A stretch of 5,366 nt of DNA, taken from the NCBI GenBank assembly GCA_046155615.1, contig JBJXFP010000048.1, positions 1-5,366 on the forward strand. Direction: 5' to 3'. Made by a program: the position numbers and the translations under genes. The DNA comes from JANNVZ01 sp046155615 (lineage in GTDB: Bacteria > Bacteroidota > Bacteroidia > Flavobacteriales_D > Sanyastnellaceae). Under the pieces are notes generated by a model, which was given only the letters and a program-made list of their open reading frames with translations, did not search any database and had not been told where the DNA came from. This document shows positions 1 to 5,366 of the stretch, piece by piece; position 1 is the stretch's first letter; every line of letters starts with the position of its first letter.

Positions 1-775
1 CGCTCCTGCACTTCTCTATGCATACGGCAGCTACGGTGCCAGCATGGATGCAGGCTTCTCTTCAGCGCGCCTGTCGTTGCTCGACAGGGGTTTTGTGTAT
101 GCCATAGCACACATACGTGGCGGGCAGGAGATGGGAAGGCATTGGTACGAAGACGGCAAATTGCTGAAGAAGAAAAACACGTTTACTGACTTCATCAATT
201 GTGGTGAATACCTGATAGCCAACAAATACAGCGCGAAGGACAAACTGTTTGCCATGGGCGGCAGCGCAGGCGGCCTGCTGATGGGTGCAGTTACCAATAT
301 GTGTCCGGACTTGTGGGCAGGCATCGTAAGTGCAGTTCCCTTTGTGGATGTGGTAACAACAATGCTGGACGAAACCATTCCGCTTACCACCTTCGAGTGG
401 GACGAATGGGGCAATCCGATGGAAAGCAAAGAATACTATGACTACATGAAATCGTATTCGCCTTACGACCAAATAGAGGCGAAGGATTATCCGAACATAT
501 TGATAACCTCAGGCTATTGGGACAGCCAGGTGCAATACTGGGAGCCTGCCAAGTACGTGGCCAAGCTGCGTGAGATGAAGACAGACGAAAACATACTCAT
601 CTTCCGGTGCAACATGGAAGCAGGGCATGGCGGCAAGAGCGGCCGCTTCGAGGCATTGAAAGAAGTAGCACTGGAGTATGCATTCATGCTTGACCTTGTG
701 GGGTTGAATGAAGCAGGCAATGCTGAACCTGCAGCAGCAGGACATGAGCACCAGGCCGAGTCAGTGAAGAAATAA
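1..775 (+). CDS. ptrB: Oligopeptidase B (protease II), S9A prolyl oligopeptidase family, C-terminal part
   Basis: This is the 3' part of a gene that begins before the window. The first complete codon is at 2 and the TAA stop is at 773-775, giving about 257 residues. Oligopeptidase B is a serine peptidase that cuts short peptides after Arg or Lys. The visible part is the alpha/beta-hydrolase domain. It opens with the strand and turn LLYAYGSYG, then carries the nucleophile elbow GGSAGG with the catalytic Ser at 263-265. Next come the family signature VPFVDVVTTMLDE, the catalytic Asp in WDSQVQYWEPAK (codon 521-523) and the catalytic His in GHGGKSGR (codon 626-628). The triad is therefore complete. 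The stretches around these residues closely resemble E. coli PtrB as remembered, which separates it from proline-specific POP. After the expected end near EYAFMLDLVGL there is an extra tail of about 20 residues rich in Ala, Glu and His. The N-terminal propeller is outside the window, so its integrity and any signal peptide cannot be judged. Confidence 0.95.
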   Translation, partial: APALLYAYGSYGASMDAGFSSARLSLLDRGFVYAIAHIRGGQEMGRHWYEDGKLLKKKNTFTDFINCGEYLIANKYSAKDKLFAMGGSAGGLLMGAVTNMCPDLWAGIVSAVPFVDVVTTMLDETIPLTTFEWDEWGNPMESKEYYDYMKSYSPYDQIEAKDYPNILITSGYWDSQVQYWEPAKYVAKLREMKTDENILIFRCNMEAGHGGKSGRFEALKEVALEYAFMLDLVGLNEAGNAEPAAAGHEHQAESVKK

Positions 776-793
776 CGTTCAATCAGATTTTGT

Positions 794-827
794 AAGGAGG
801 CTGAAAACGTTGGCCTCTTTTATTTTG
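794..827 (+). terminator. Rho-independent terminator after ptrB
   Basis: An 8-bp stem is formed by AAGGAGGC (794-801) and GCCTCTTT (813-820), with one G-U pair and an 11-nt loop. It is followed by a T-rich run, TTTTATTTT, at 818-826, which overlaps the distal stem. It starts 18 nt after the ptrB stop, in the right orientation and place to end the ptrB transcript. The downstream FkbM gene therefore probably has its own promoter, but I could not identify a convincing Bacteroidota-type promoter (TTG with TAnnTTTG) in 828-880. Confidence 0.75.
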
Positions 828-880
828 GGATGAAAGCGTTTGAGGTGGGGGGGTAGTCTCACATTTACATTGGCCGCCAC

Positions 881-1606
881 ATGAAGAACGTGATAAAACA
901 ACTGCTGAGACAGACATTCATTCTGCTCCGTATGCCGGTCACTAAGAATATTCAGTACGACATCTGCACGGAGAAAATTTTGAAAAGGGTGTTGAAGCAC
1001 GACAGCAATTGCATTGATGTTGGAGCACACAAAGGAGAAATACTTGATTTGTTTCTTCGCTTTGCGCCAAAAGGAAAACATACCGCCTTTGAACCAATAC
1101 CCCACTTTTTCGAGCAACTGAATGAGAAGTACAATTCGGTAGCAAATGTGCTGCCTTATGCTCTGGCAGCCGAAAATGGAAAAACGGAATTCAATGTCGT
1201 GGTAGATGACCTGGCATACAGTGGTCTTAAACAACGCCAATACAAAAGCACCAATACAACCATAGAAAAAATTGAAGTAGAAGTAAGAACGCTTGACAGT
1301 TTACTTATGAACGATGCCCGCAAAATTGATTTGATAAAGATTGATGTAGAGGGCGGAGAGTATGGTGTACTACAGGGAGCAACGGAACTTTTGATAAGGG
1401 CTCATCCACTGTTGATTTTCGAATTTGGCAAAGGTGCCAGTGAATACTATGGAACAACTCCGGCTATGATTTTCGAATTCCTCCAGCAGCATGAGTACAA
1501 CCTGCATACGTTACCAGCATTTCTAAAAAATGGAACAGAGCTGACTTTGGAAATGCTTGTGCATGTTTATGAGGGAGGGGAGGAGTATTATTTTGTGGCT
1601 ACTTAG
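881..1606 (+). CDS. FkbM family SAM-dependent methyltransferase
   Basis: A complete 241-residue protein of the FkbM class of O-methyltransferases. Bacterial members often methylate sugar hydroxyls of surface glycans or glycolipids. The SAM-binding motif I is CIDVGAHKGE (residues 44-53), and the acidic end of strand 2 is the Glu of FEP (70-72). The family hallmark VRTLDSLL (135-142) is followed by IDLIKIDVEGGE (149-160) and then the strand PLLIFEF (176-182). Residues 1-40 are a basic leader without a signal peptide, so the enzyme should be cytoplasmic. The ATG at 881 was chosen because it gives a normal family length. The ATG at 932 (residue 18) is an alternative, and no clear Shine-Dalgarno sequence supports either. 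The stop TAG at 1604-1606 overlaps the TAA of the convergent gene by 4 bp. The acceptor substrate cannot be read from sequence. A glycan acceptor is an inference from the family and from the nearby glycosyltransferase and kdsA. Confidence 0.9.
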   Translation: MKNVIKQLLRQTFILLRMPVTKNIQYDICTEKILKRVLKHDSNCIDVGAHKGEILDLFLRFAPKGKHTAFEPIPHFFEQLNEKYNSVANVLPYALAAENGKTEFNVVVDDLAYSGLKQRQYKSTNTTIEKIEVEVRTLDSLLMNDARKIDLIKIDVEGGEYGVLQGATELLIRAHPLLIFEFGKGASEYYGTTPAMIFEFLQQHEYNLHTLPAFLKNGTELTLEMLVHVYEGGEEYYFVAT

Positions 1607-2808
1607 CCAATCCATTCTCCATTCAGAACAAGAAACACAACCCTCACTTGAATTAATGCCATAATTGAGATTAGCATATAGAATAAAGAACTTTTGCCAA
1701 ATCCAAAGAAGACGTATAGCCAAATTGAAAGCAGACTTGATAACATCGCATACTCTAACAGGGTTCTTATGTGTAAGTAGCTGCCAAAAAATGTGGCCAC
1801 CGTGAAAAAACTCAAAAAAGTGAGTAACAAAAGTGGCTTGGCCTTTAAATCAAAATTCTCCTTAGTCCTTATCAAAACAACAAACAGAAATGGTGATATG
1901 AGAACAAACCTGTTTAAACTGAATAGTGAGCCTCCCCTAAACAAGAGAACATAGAGACCAGTGCCAGCTATTACTAAAAGGGAATACATATACAATTTAT
2001 CTATTGATTTGTGGTGTTTGTAATATCTGTGAATGCAGATACCCGCAAGGCATCCGCATACAATTGAGAACCAAAATGCTATTGAATCAAACCAAATGGC
2101 CCTTGGTTGGTTCCATGTAGAAAGTGGAAAATTGGGCATTGACAATTTATTACCCCAGGCGGTTTGCGCCTCGAAGAATTGAAACCATTCACCCGTCTGC
2201 ATGTATTGTATCAGAAATGCTAATGAATTGCCCAATAGAATTGCCAATGTGAACATTCCCATTCTTTTTAATTTCTGACCCAAGGGTTCAGACCCATTAC
2301 TTTCTACAATCATTACAGCTGGTAGCAAAATTGCTACAGTTGGCTTCGTAAGGGAAATCAAGACAAGGAATACTAATGTTGTATGTAGTTTACTTCGATG
2401 CATAGACCAGATAAAACCAATCGAAAGCAGAAACAACAATGCTTCTGAATACGGCAGAAAAAAGAAAATTACTGATGGAATAGACAACAACAACATGAAT
2501 TGTCTCTTCTCTACAAGAAGCACCTCTTTAAAGCAAGCAAGTGCGCATAAAAAAAGTAAGCCGTTGAGAATTGAGATACCGCCAGCGCTTAGTCCTGTGC
2601 TACTCCAAATCGCAGGAAACAATGGAAAAAACGCTGTCCTCGTGAAATCATACCCATGGATTGCAATGTGATGAAGATGCTTAGCATCCCAGAACAGAAA
2701 ATCAAAACCAACAATGAGATTAAATTGTCCTTGAACGATGCAAATCAGTGTGACAAGCGCAAGTATTGCCGCACTGTAGCCAATCCCCATAAGAACGCTT
2801 CGGATCAT
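1603..2808 (-). CDS. PIG-V-like (mannosyltransferase-type) GT-C integral membrane glycosyltransferase
   Basis: A polytopic membrane protein of 401 residues, probably with nine or more hydrophobic segments. It resembles bacterial relatives of PIG-V, the eukaryotic GPI mannosyltransferase II. The first external loop carries WDAKHLHHIAIHGY (residues 40-53), in which Asp41 is the expected GT-C catalytic acid, and then AFFPLFP (59-65). Downstream are PYSEALLF (119-126), a short TGEWFQFFEAQTAWG segment (about 205-219) like that seen in bacterial homologues, and SLNRFVLISPF (297-307). Such enzymes use polyprenyl-phosphate sugars and act on the outer face of the membrane. The actual sugar and acceptor are unknown here. 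The ATG at 2806-2808 was chosen because it overlaps the upstream stop as ATGA, a typical coupled junction. A TTG at 2821-2823 would add only five residues. The gene is AT-rich. Its 3' end overlaps the FkbM gene by 4 bp. Confidence 0.82.
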   Translation of the reverse strand: MIRSVLMGIGYSAAILALVTLICIVQGQFNLIVGFDFLFWDAKHLHHIAIHGYDFTRTAFFPLFPAIWSSTGLSAGGISILNGLLFLCALACFKEVLLVEKRQFMLLLSIPSVIFFFLPYSEALLFLLSIGFIWSMHRSKLHTTLVFLVLISLTKPTVAILLPAVMIVESNGSEPLGQKLKRMGMFTLAILLGNSLAFLIQYMQTGEWFQFFEAQTAWGNKLSMPNFPLSTWNQPRAIWFDSIAFWFSIVCGCLAGICIHRYYKHHKSIDKLYMYSLLVIAGTGLYVLLFRGGSLFSLNRFVLISPFLFVVLIRTKENFDLKAKPLLLLTFLSFFTVATFFGSYLHIRTLLEYAMLSSLLSIWLYVFFGFGKSSLFYMLISIMALIQVRVVFLVLNGEWIG

Positions 2809-4283
2809 TTGACTTCTAACCAATAAAATTTTAAAGAAGAGTGTTCTCCCAGCTCACCAATTGTGTGGATAACATAGATGCCTTCAGCCATTTCAGGAAT
2901 GCTTTGAATTGTGCCACTCAAATAGTCGTTGACTTCAAAAATCAGCCCACCATAAAGATTGAAAATTTGAACATTCAAGTTACCACCATTCCAATTCGCT
3001 GAAATAGTTTGCTCTTTAGAGTTAATTATTATTTGAGGCCGTGAAATCGGATTGTTGATGTATGTAGTAATGCAATTTTCATGATCAACATCTAAAAAGT
3101 ATTCACCTACAATTTCGGGGTTTTGAAAGTAAACTAAATAAACATCAGAATTTTGCTGTGGTGAATAGCTATTGGACGACCCAAGTACGACTACTTGTTC
3201 ATTCATTCCTACAATAATGCACTCTAACACTTCATCAAGCGTCTCACCGAAGGCTGCACCGTTTTGCCAATTAAAAAATGAGTCATACCGATAAATGACT
3301 CCGGCCAAACCACCTAAACCAAAGAGATTCGAATTACCAACAGTGAAGAAATTGGTTGGGCTGTTTGCAACCGCATTCGTTGAGGTTCCAATTGGATGAA
3401 TAGTAAGTGTTTCAATAGTCAGCGATAGATCGATTTCCAAATGATATCCATTATTCTCATTCTCTTCATTAGAATATGAACCAACTAATAATATGCTTTG
3501 AGGTAGAATTACGAAATCATTCACCACTGAATTAGGGATTTCGTAGAGTATACGATTGAAGTCAAGAACATAATCTTGACTAAGTGTAACAAACCATCCA
3601 AAATCAACTCCATTTGTTCTCCATTTCCCGCATAAATAAATAGCTGCAACACCCACCCCCACATCCACAAACTCATCATCCCCCTCACCACCATAACTCC
3701 ACTCTGAAATCAAATTGCCTTCGGTGTCAATGTGCAGCAGATAACCATCGCTACCGCCATTGCCCATGCTGTAAGTCTTGCCGCAAATAAGATAGCCGCC
3801 ATCGGGGTGTGCAATTATTTTGTAGCCAAAGTCCCAGTCCATTCCGCCATAGGTCTGTTGCCAAATCACCTCGCCTTCTGCATCTACTTTATAGACAAGC
3901 ACATCATAAGCTCCTGCCCCATAGCTATTGGTATAGCCGCACAATAGAAAATTGCCGCCTGCATCTTCCACAAGGCTATAGCCCCATTCTACTTCCGATC
4001 CACCAAGGCTTTTGCTCCACAAGCAATTCAATGCCTCATCCAATCGCAGCAGATAGAAGTTGGTATTGTTTGTCTGGTCGCTGCCTGTGGTGCCAATCAC
4101 CGCATAGCCACCGTTCATAGATTCAATGATTTGCCTGCCCTCTTCGAAATATGGGCCACCGTATGTGCGCACTATTGCTGTGTCCTCCTGGGAGAAGGAA
4201 GAAAGTGAAAGGCAGAATGCGATAAGCGAAGAATATCCAACTTTGAACTTTAAATATCCAATATCCAAGTGGTAATGATTCAT
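2805..4283 (-). CDS. Secreted beta-propeller-like repeat protein with a type IX secretion sorting domain
   Basis: A 492-residue protein with no recognised specific function. The signal peptide has its hydrophobic core at about residues 19-30 (SLIAFCLSLSSF), with likely cleavage near Ser31/Gln32. Residues 40-386 can be divided into about seven units of about 50 residues. The first three are clear: each has a YGG or LGG turn, a GGY/GGN-(F/L/A)-(L/V)-(L/I)-(C)-G core, a segment like YLLRLDEALNCLW, and a closing Trp (Trp89, Trp141, Trp195). Later units are degenerate. This pattern suggests a seven-bladed propeller. Residues about 413-492 resemble a divergent type A sorting domain, with LNVQIFNLYGGLIFE, then AEGIYVIHT and a terminal strand, so export by T9SS and surface attachment or release is expected. 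The ATG at 4281-4283 lies 11 nt after the stop of the four-helix-bundle gene and inside the inverted-repeat unit. Codons about 5-18 are repeat-derived. A TTG at 4298 is possible but less likely. GC falls from about 47-50% in the 5' part to about 33% in a line counted near 3500. Confidence 0.83.
   Translation of the reverse strand: MNHYHLDIGYLKFKVGYSSLIAFCLSLSSFSQEDTAIVRTYGGPYFEEGRQIIESMNGGYAVIGTTGSDQTNNTNFYLLRLDEALNCLWSKSLGGSEVEWGYSLVEDAGGNFLLCGYTNSYGAGAYDVLVYKVDAEGEVIWQQTYGGMDWDFGYKIIAHPDGGYLICGKTYSMGNGGSDGYLLHIDTEGNLISEWSYGGEGDDEFVDVGVGVAAIYLCGKWRTNGVDFGWFVTLSQDYVLDFNRILYEIPNSVVNDFVILPQSILLVGSYSNEENENNGYHLEIDLSLTIETLTIHPIGTSTNAVANSPTNFFTVGNSNLFGLGGLAGVIYRYDSFFNWQNGAAFGETLDEVLECIIVGMNEQVVVLGSSNSYSPQQNSDVYLVYFQNPEIVGEYFLDVDHENCITTYINNPISRPQIIINSKEQTISANWNGGNLNVQIFNLYGGLIFEVNDYLSGTIQSIPEMAEGIYVIHTIGELGEHSSLKFYWLEVK
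4230..4269 (-). repeat. Left arm of a 40-bp inverted repeat (IR-L)
   Basis: Read on the minus strand, this 40-bp stretch matches 4726-4765 on the plus strand at 38 of 40 positions. Mismatches are at 4264/4731 and 4243/4752. It contains GGATATT three times (4266-4260, 4259-4253, 4238-4232 on the minus strand) and a tandem AAAGTT-C-AAAGTT (4251-4239). It lies within the coding sequence of the secreted protein, where it encodes residues about 5-18, including DIGYLKFKVGYS. Confidence 0.93.
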
Positions 4284-4294
4284 GTGTAAAATGT

Positions 4295-4714
4295 TCAAGG
4301 TTGAATTTCTTTTTTTGCCTGCTGTCTTTGCTTGGATGTAATCAGACTCTTCGAGAATATTTTAACCAATTGGTCGCATTCATCATACAACGGAATGGTT
4401 CTTTCCGTAGGTAAGTAAGTTTTCTTCAGCAAAATCCTAAGGTTATTTCTGGATTCTCGTAATTCCTTCAAGCAAATTTTCATCTTGTGAATGAAATCAT
4501 CGATGGATTCAGCTGCTTGCGCCTCGCCATAATTCAAGGCAGGCGATGTACCAGACCTCAATAACTGACCGCCAAGGTGATTGGCACCCTTGGTGCTTGG
4601 CAATGCTTCTGCATAATCTATAATCTCTACTGCAAAGTCAATCAACCTTTCCTCAAGATCAAATTTCTGAGCAATCACATATCCATTATTTGCTGATTTC
4701 ACATTTTTATCCAT
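4295..4714 (-). CDS. Four-helix-bundle protein (S23 / 23S rRNA intervening-sequence protein family)
   Basis: A complete 139-residue protein of the family first found inside intervening sequences of 23S rRNA genes and now known mostly as stand-alone genes (PF05635/TIGR02436 type). Its molecular function is not established. Family marks are FDLEERLIDFAVEII (residues 18-32), the central GQLLRSGTSPALNYGEAQ (49-66), and the third helix DDFIHKMKICLKELRESR (72-89). The final helix runs from about 107 to the basic, Gln/Lys-rich end. Length and helix pattern are normal for the family, so the copy looks intact. There are no signal peptide or membrane segments. The ATG at 4712-4714 is the first in frame and gives the usual short leader before helix 1. 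It sits 59 bp after kdsA and 11 bp before the secreted-protein ATG, so it could ride on a kdsA transcript. It is bracketed by 40-bp inverted repeats, which suggests that it moves or is maintained as a cassette. Confidence 0.9.
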   Translation of the reverse strand: MDKNVKSANNGYVIAQKFDLEERLIDFAVEIIDYAEALPSTKGANHLGGQLLRSGTSPALNYGEAQAAESIDDFIHKMKICLKELRESRNNLRILLKKTYLPTERTIPLYDECDQLVKIFSKSLITSKQRQQAKKEIQP

Positions 4715-4725
4715 TGCATTTCAGC

Positions 4726-4765
4726 CTTGGTTATTGGATATTTAAAGTTCAGAGTTGGATATTCT
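4726..4765 (+). repeat. Right arm of a 40-bp inverted repeat (IR-R)
   Basis: This is the inverted partner of 4230-4269, with 38 of 40 positions matching. It carries two intact GGATATT copies (4736-4742, 4757-4763) and a third position altered to GGTTATT (4729-4735). It lies in the 59-bp gap between kdsA and the four-helix-bundle gene. Its outer edge is 8 bp from the first base of the kdsA stop triplet (4774). Confidence 0.93.
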
Positions 4766-4773
4766 CCCAATGC

Positions 4774-5366
4774 TCAATTTGATATTGCGTTGCGTATTCT
4801 ACAAACTCTCTCCAGCAATCCCTCAAGCAGATCCAACTGCAACATATTGGCACCATCGCTTTTTGCTACTGCCGGGTTAGGGTGCGTTTCTATAAACAAA
4901 CCATCGGCACCAACGGCAATGGCTGCACGTGCTATGGTCTCAATCATATCAGGCCTACCACCGGTAACTCCGCTACTCTGGTTGGGCTGCTGCAGGCTGT
5001 GTGTGCAGTCCATTATGGTGGGTGCAAATTTCCTCATCTCAGGTATGGCGCGAAAGTCCACCACTAAGTCCTGGTAGCCGAATGTGGTGCCGCGTTCTGT
5101 CAGCCACACATTGTTGTTGCCGGTCTCCTGCACTTTTTTTACTGCGTGTTGCATGGAGTCAGCCGACAGGAATTGCCCTTTCTTTATGTTCACAAACTTG
5201 CCCGTTTCACCGGCCGCGTGCAGCAAGTCAGTTTGGCGACACAGGAAAGCAGGTATCTGCAACACATCCACATACTGTGCAGCCAATGCTGCTTCTTGTG
5301 CTGTGTGAATATCCGTTACCACAGGCAGATCGAATTTTTCACTTATTGCCCTCAATAATTCCAGCG
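4774..5366 (-). CDS. kdsA: 2-dehydro-3-deoxyphosphooctonate aldolase (Kdo-8-phosphate synthase), C-terminal part
   Basis: The 3' portion, 196 residues, of a gene that starts beyond the right edge. The stop TGA is at 4776-4774. KdsA condenses arabinose-5-phosphate with phosphoenolpyruvate to give Kdo-8-phosphate, the precursor of the Kdo in LPS inner core, in the cytoplasm. The visible TIM-barrel part carries PVVTDIHTAQEA, LQIPAFLCRQTDLL, VNIKKGQFLSADSM, ERGTTFGYQDLVVDF, MDCTHSLQQP, VTGGR, GLFIETHPNPAVAKSDGAN and a final helix LLERVCRIRNAI. His (codon 5001-4999), Glu (4890-4888) and Asp (4857-4855) match the metal-ligand positions known from the Aquifex enzyme, while the deciding Cys/Asn residue is in the missing N-terminus. 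ERGTTFGY and ETHP are closer to the Aquifex form than to the E. coli form. No terminator follows the gene, so transcription may run into the four-helix-bundle gene. Confidence 0.95.
   Translation of the reverse strand, partial: LELLRAISEKFDLPVVTDIHTAQEAALAAQYVDVLQIPAFLCRQTDLLHAAGETGKFVNIKKGQFLSADSMQHAVKKVQETGNNNVWLTERGTTFGYQDLVVDFRAIPEMRKFAPTIMDCTHSLQQPNQSSGVTGGRPDMIETIARAAIAVGADGLFIETHPNPAVAKSDGANMLQLDLLEGLLERVCRIRNAISN

Larger units (their letters stand above)
4230..4765 (-). mobile_element. Putative minimal mobile cassette: four-helix-bundle gene between inverted repeats
   Basis: The two 40-bp arms point inward in mirror fashion and enclose 456 bp, nearly all of which is the intact four-helix-bundle gene (4295-4714). 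Total size is 536 bp. The cassette separates kdsA from a gene whose own start codon and signal-peptide N-terminus now come from the cassette. There is no transposase or integrase and no visible target-site duplication (the left outside reads ATAAGCGA, the right CCCAATGC), so any movement would need a factor supplied in trans. An alternative is that the arms are two independent copies of an interspersed genome repeat that happen to flank the gene. Confidence 0.5.

Noticed and set aside
31..472. Long minus-strand open frames opposite ptrB
   Set aside because: They lie entirely opposite the catalytic domain of ptrB, whose protein motifs are unmistakable. The translations show no family features.
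793..800. Strong Shine-Dalgarno-like TAAGGAGG
   Set aside because: It is the ascending strand of the ptrB terminator. The only nearby start, a TTG, opens a frame of seven codons.
779..1240. 153-codon minus-strand open frame opposite the start of the FkbM gene
   Set aside because: It overlaps the conserved SAM-binding region of the plus-strand gene, and its translation is Cys- and Phe-rich with no recognisable domain.
4200..4232. Lipoprotein signal around the Cys in LIAFCLSL
   Set aside because: The residues before the Cys (L-I-A-F) do not fit a lipobox, and a normal signal-peptidase I site after SSFS is more likely.
4295..4714. Four-helix-bundle protein as the Avd accessory protein of a diversity-generating retroelement
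   Set aside because: The folds are related, but there is no reverse transcriptase and no template/variable repeat pair in the window, and the motifs fit the general S23 family.
4230..4765. A true 23S rRNA intervening sequence
   Set aside because: The flanks are kdsA and a secreted-protein gene, with no rRNA sequence on either side.
4222..4773. Target-site duplication around the inverted-repeat unit
   Set aside because: The bases just outside the arms (ATAAGCGA and CCCAATGC) share no convincing direct repeat.
4727..5077. Plus-strand open frame starting in the right repeat arm (begins MVIGYLKFRVGYS)
   Set aside because: It resembles the N-terminus of the secreted protein only because both are translations of the same repeat. 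The rest is the antisense of kdsA.

Overview
The window looks like a piece of a Bacteroidota chromosome. The main evidence is a secreted protein with a divergent type IX secretion (Por_Secre_tail-like) C-terminal domain, a stand-alone four-helix-bundle (S23/IVS) protein of the kind common in that phylum, AT-rich leaders with no convincing Shine-Dalgarno sequences, and a KdsA for LPS Kdo synthesis, which implies a Gram-negative envelope. The assignment rests on recognised families, not on a database search.

Layout. Positions 1-775 (+) hold the C-terminal catalytic part of oligopeptidase B (ptrB, family S9A), followed by a clear Rho-independent terminator at 794-827. Positions 881-1606 (+) hold a complete FkbM-type methyltransferase. 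It converges on a minus-strand gene and their stop codons overlap by 4 bp. The remaining genes all lie on the minus strand. In transcription order they are kdsA (partial, 5366-4774), a four-helix-bundle protein (4714-4295), a secreted protein with about seven beta-propeller-like repeats and a sorting domain (4283-2805), and a PIG-V-like GT-C glycosyltransferase (2808-1603). The last two overlap as ATGA and are probably translationally coupled.

The two ends (ptrB and kdsA) are near 50% GC in lines counted by hand. The interior is lower, often 33-42%, and reads like an accessory insert between housekeeping genes. FkbM, the GT-C enzyme and KdsA all have plausible roles in surface glycans or LPS. 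That shared role is an inference from family and proximity.

The most notable structure is a 536-bp unit at 4230-4765. The four-helix-bundle gene sits between two 40-bp inverted repeats that match at 38 of 40 positions. The outer edge of one repeat lies 8 bp from the kdsA stop codon. The other repeat lies inside the 5' end of the secreted-protein gene, where the unit supplies the start codon and the N-terminal part of the signal peptide. This resembles a very small mobile cassette with no recognisable transposase. No target-site duplication is visible.
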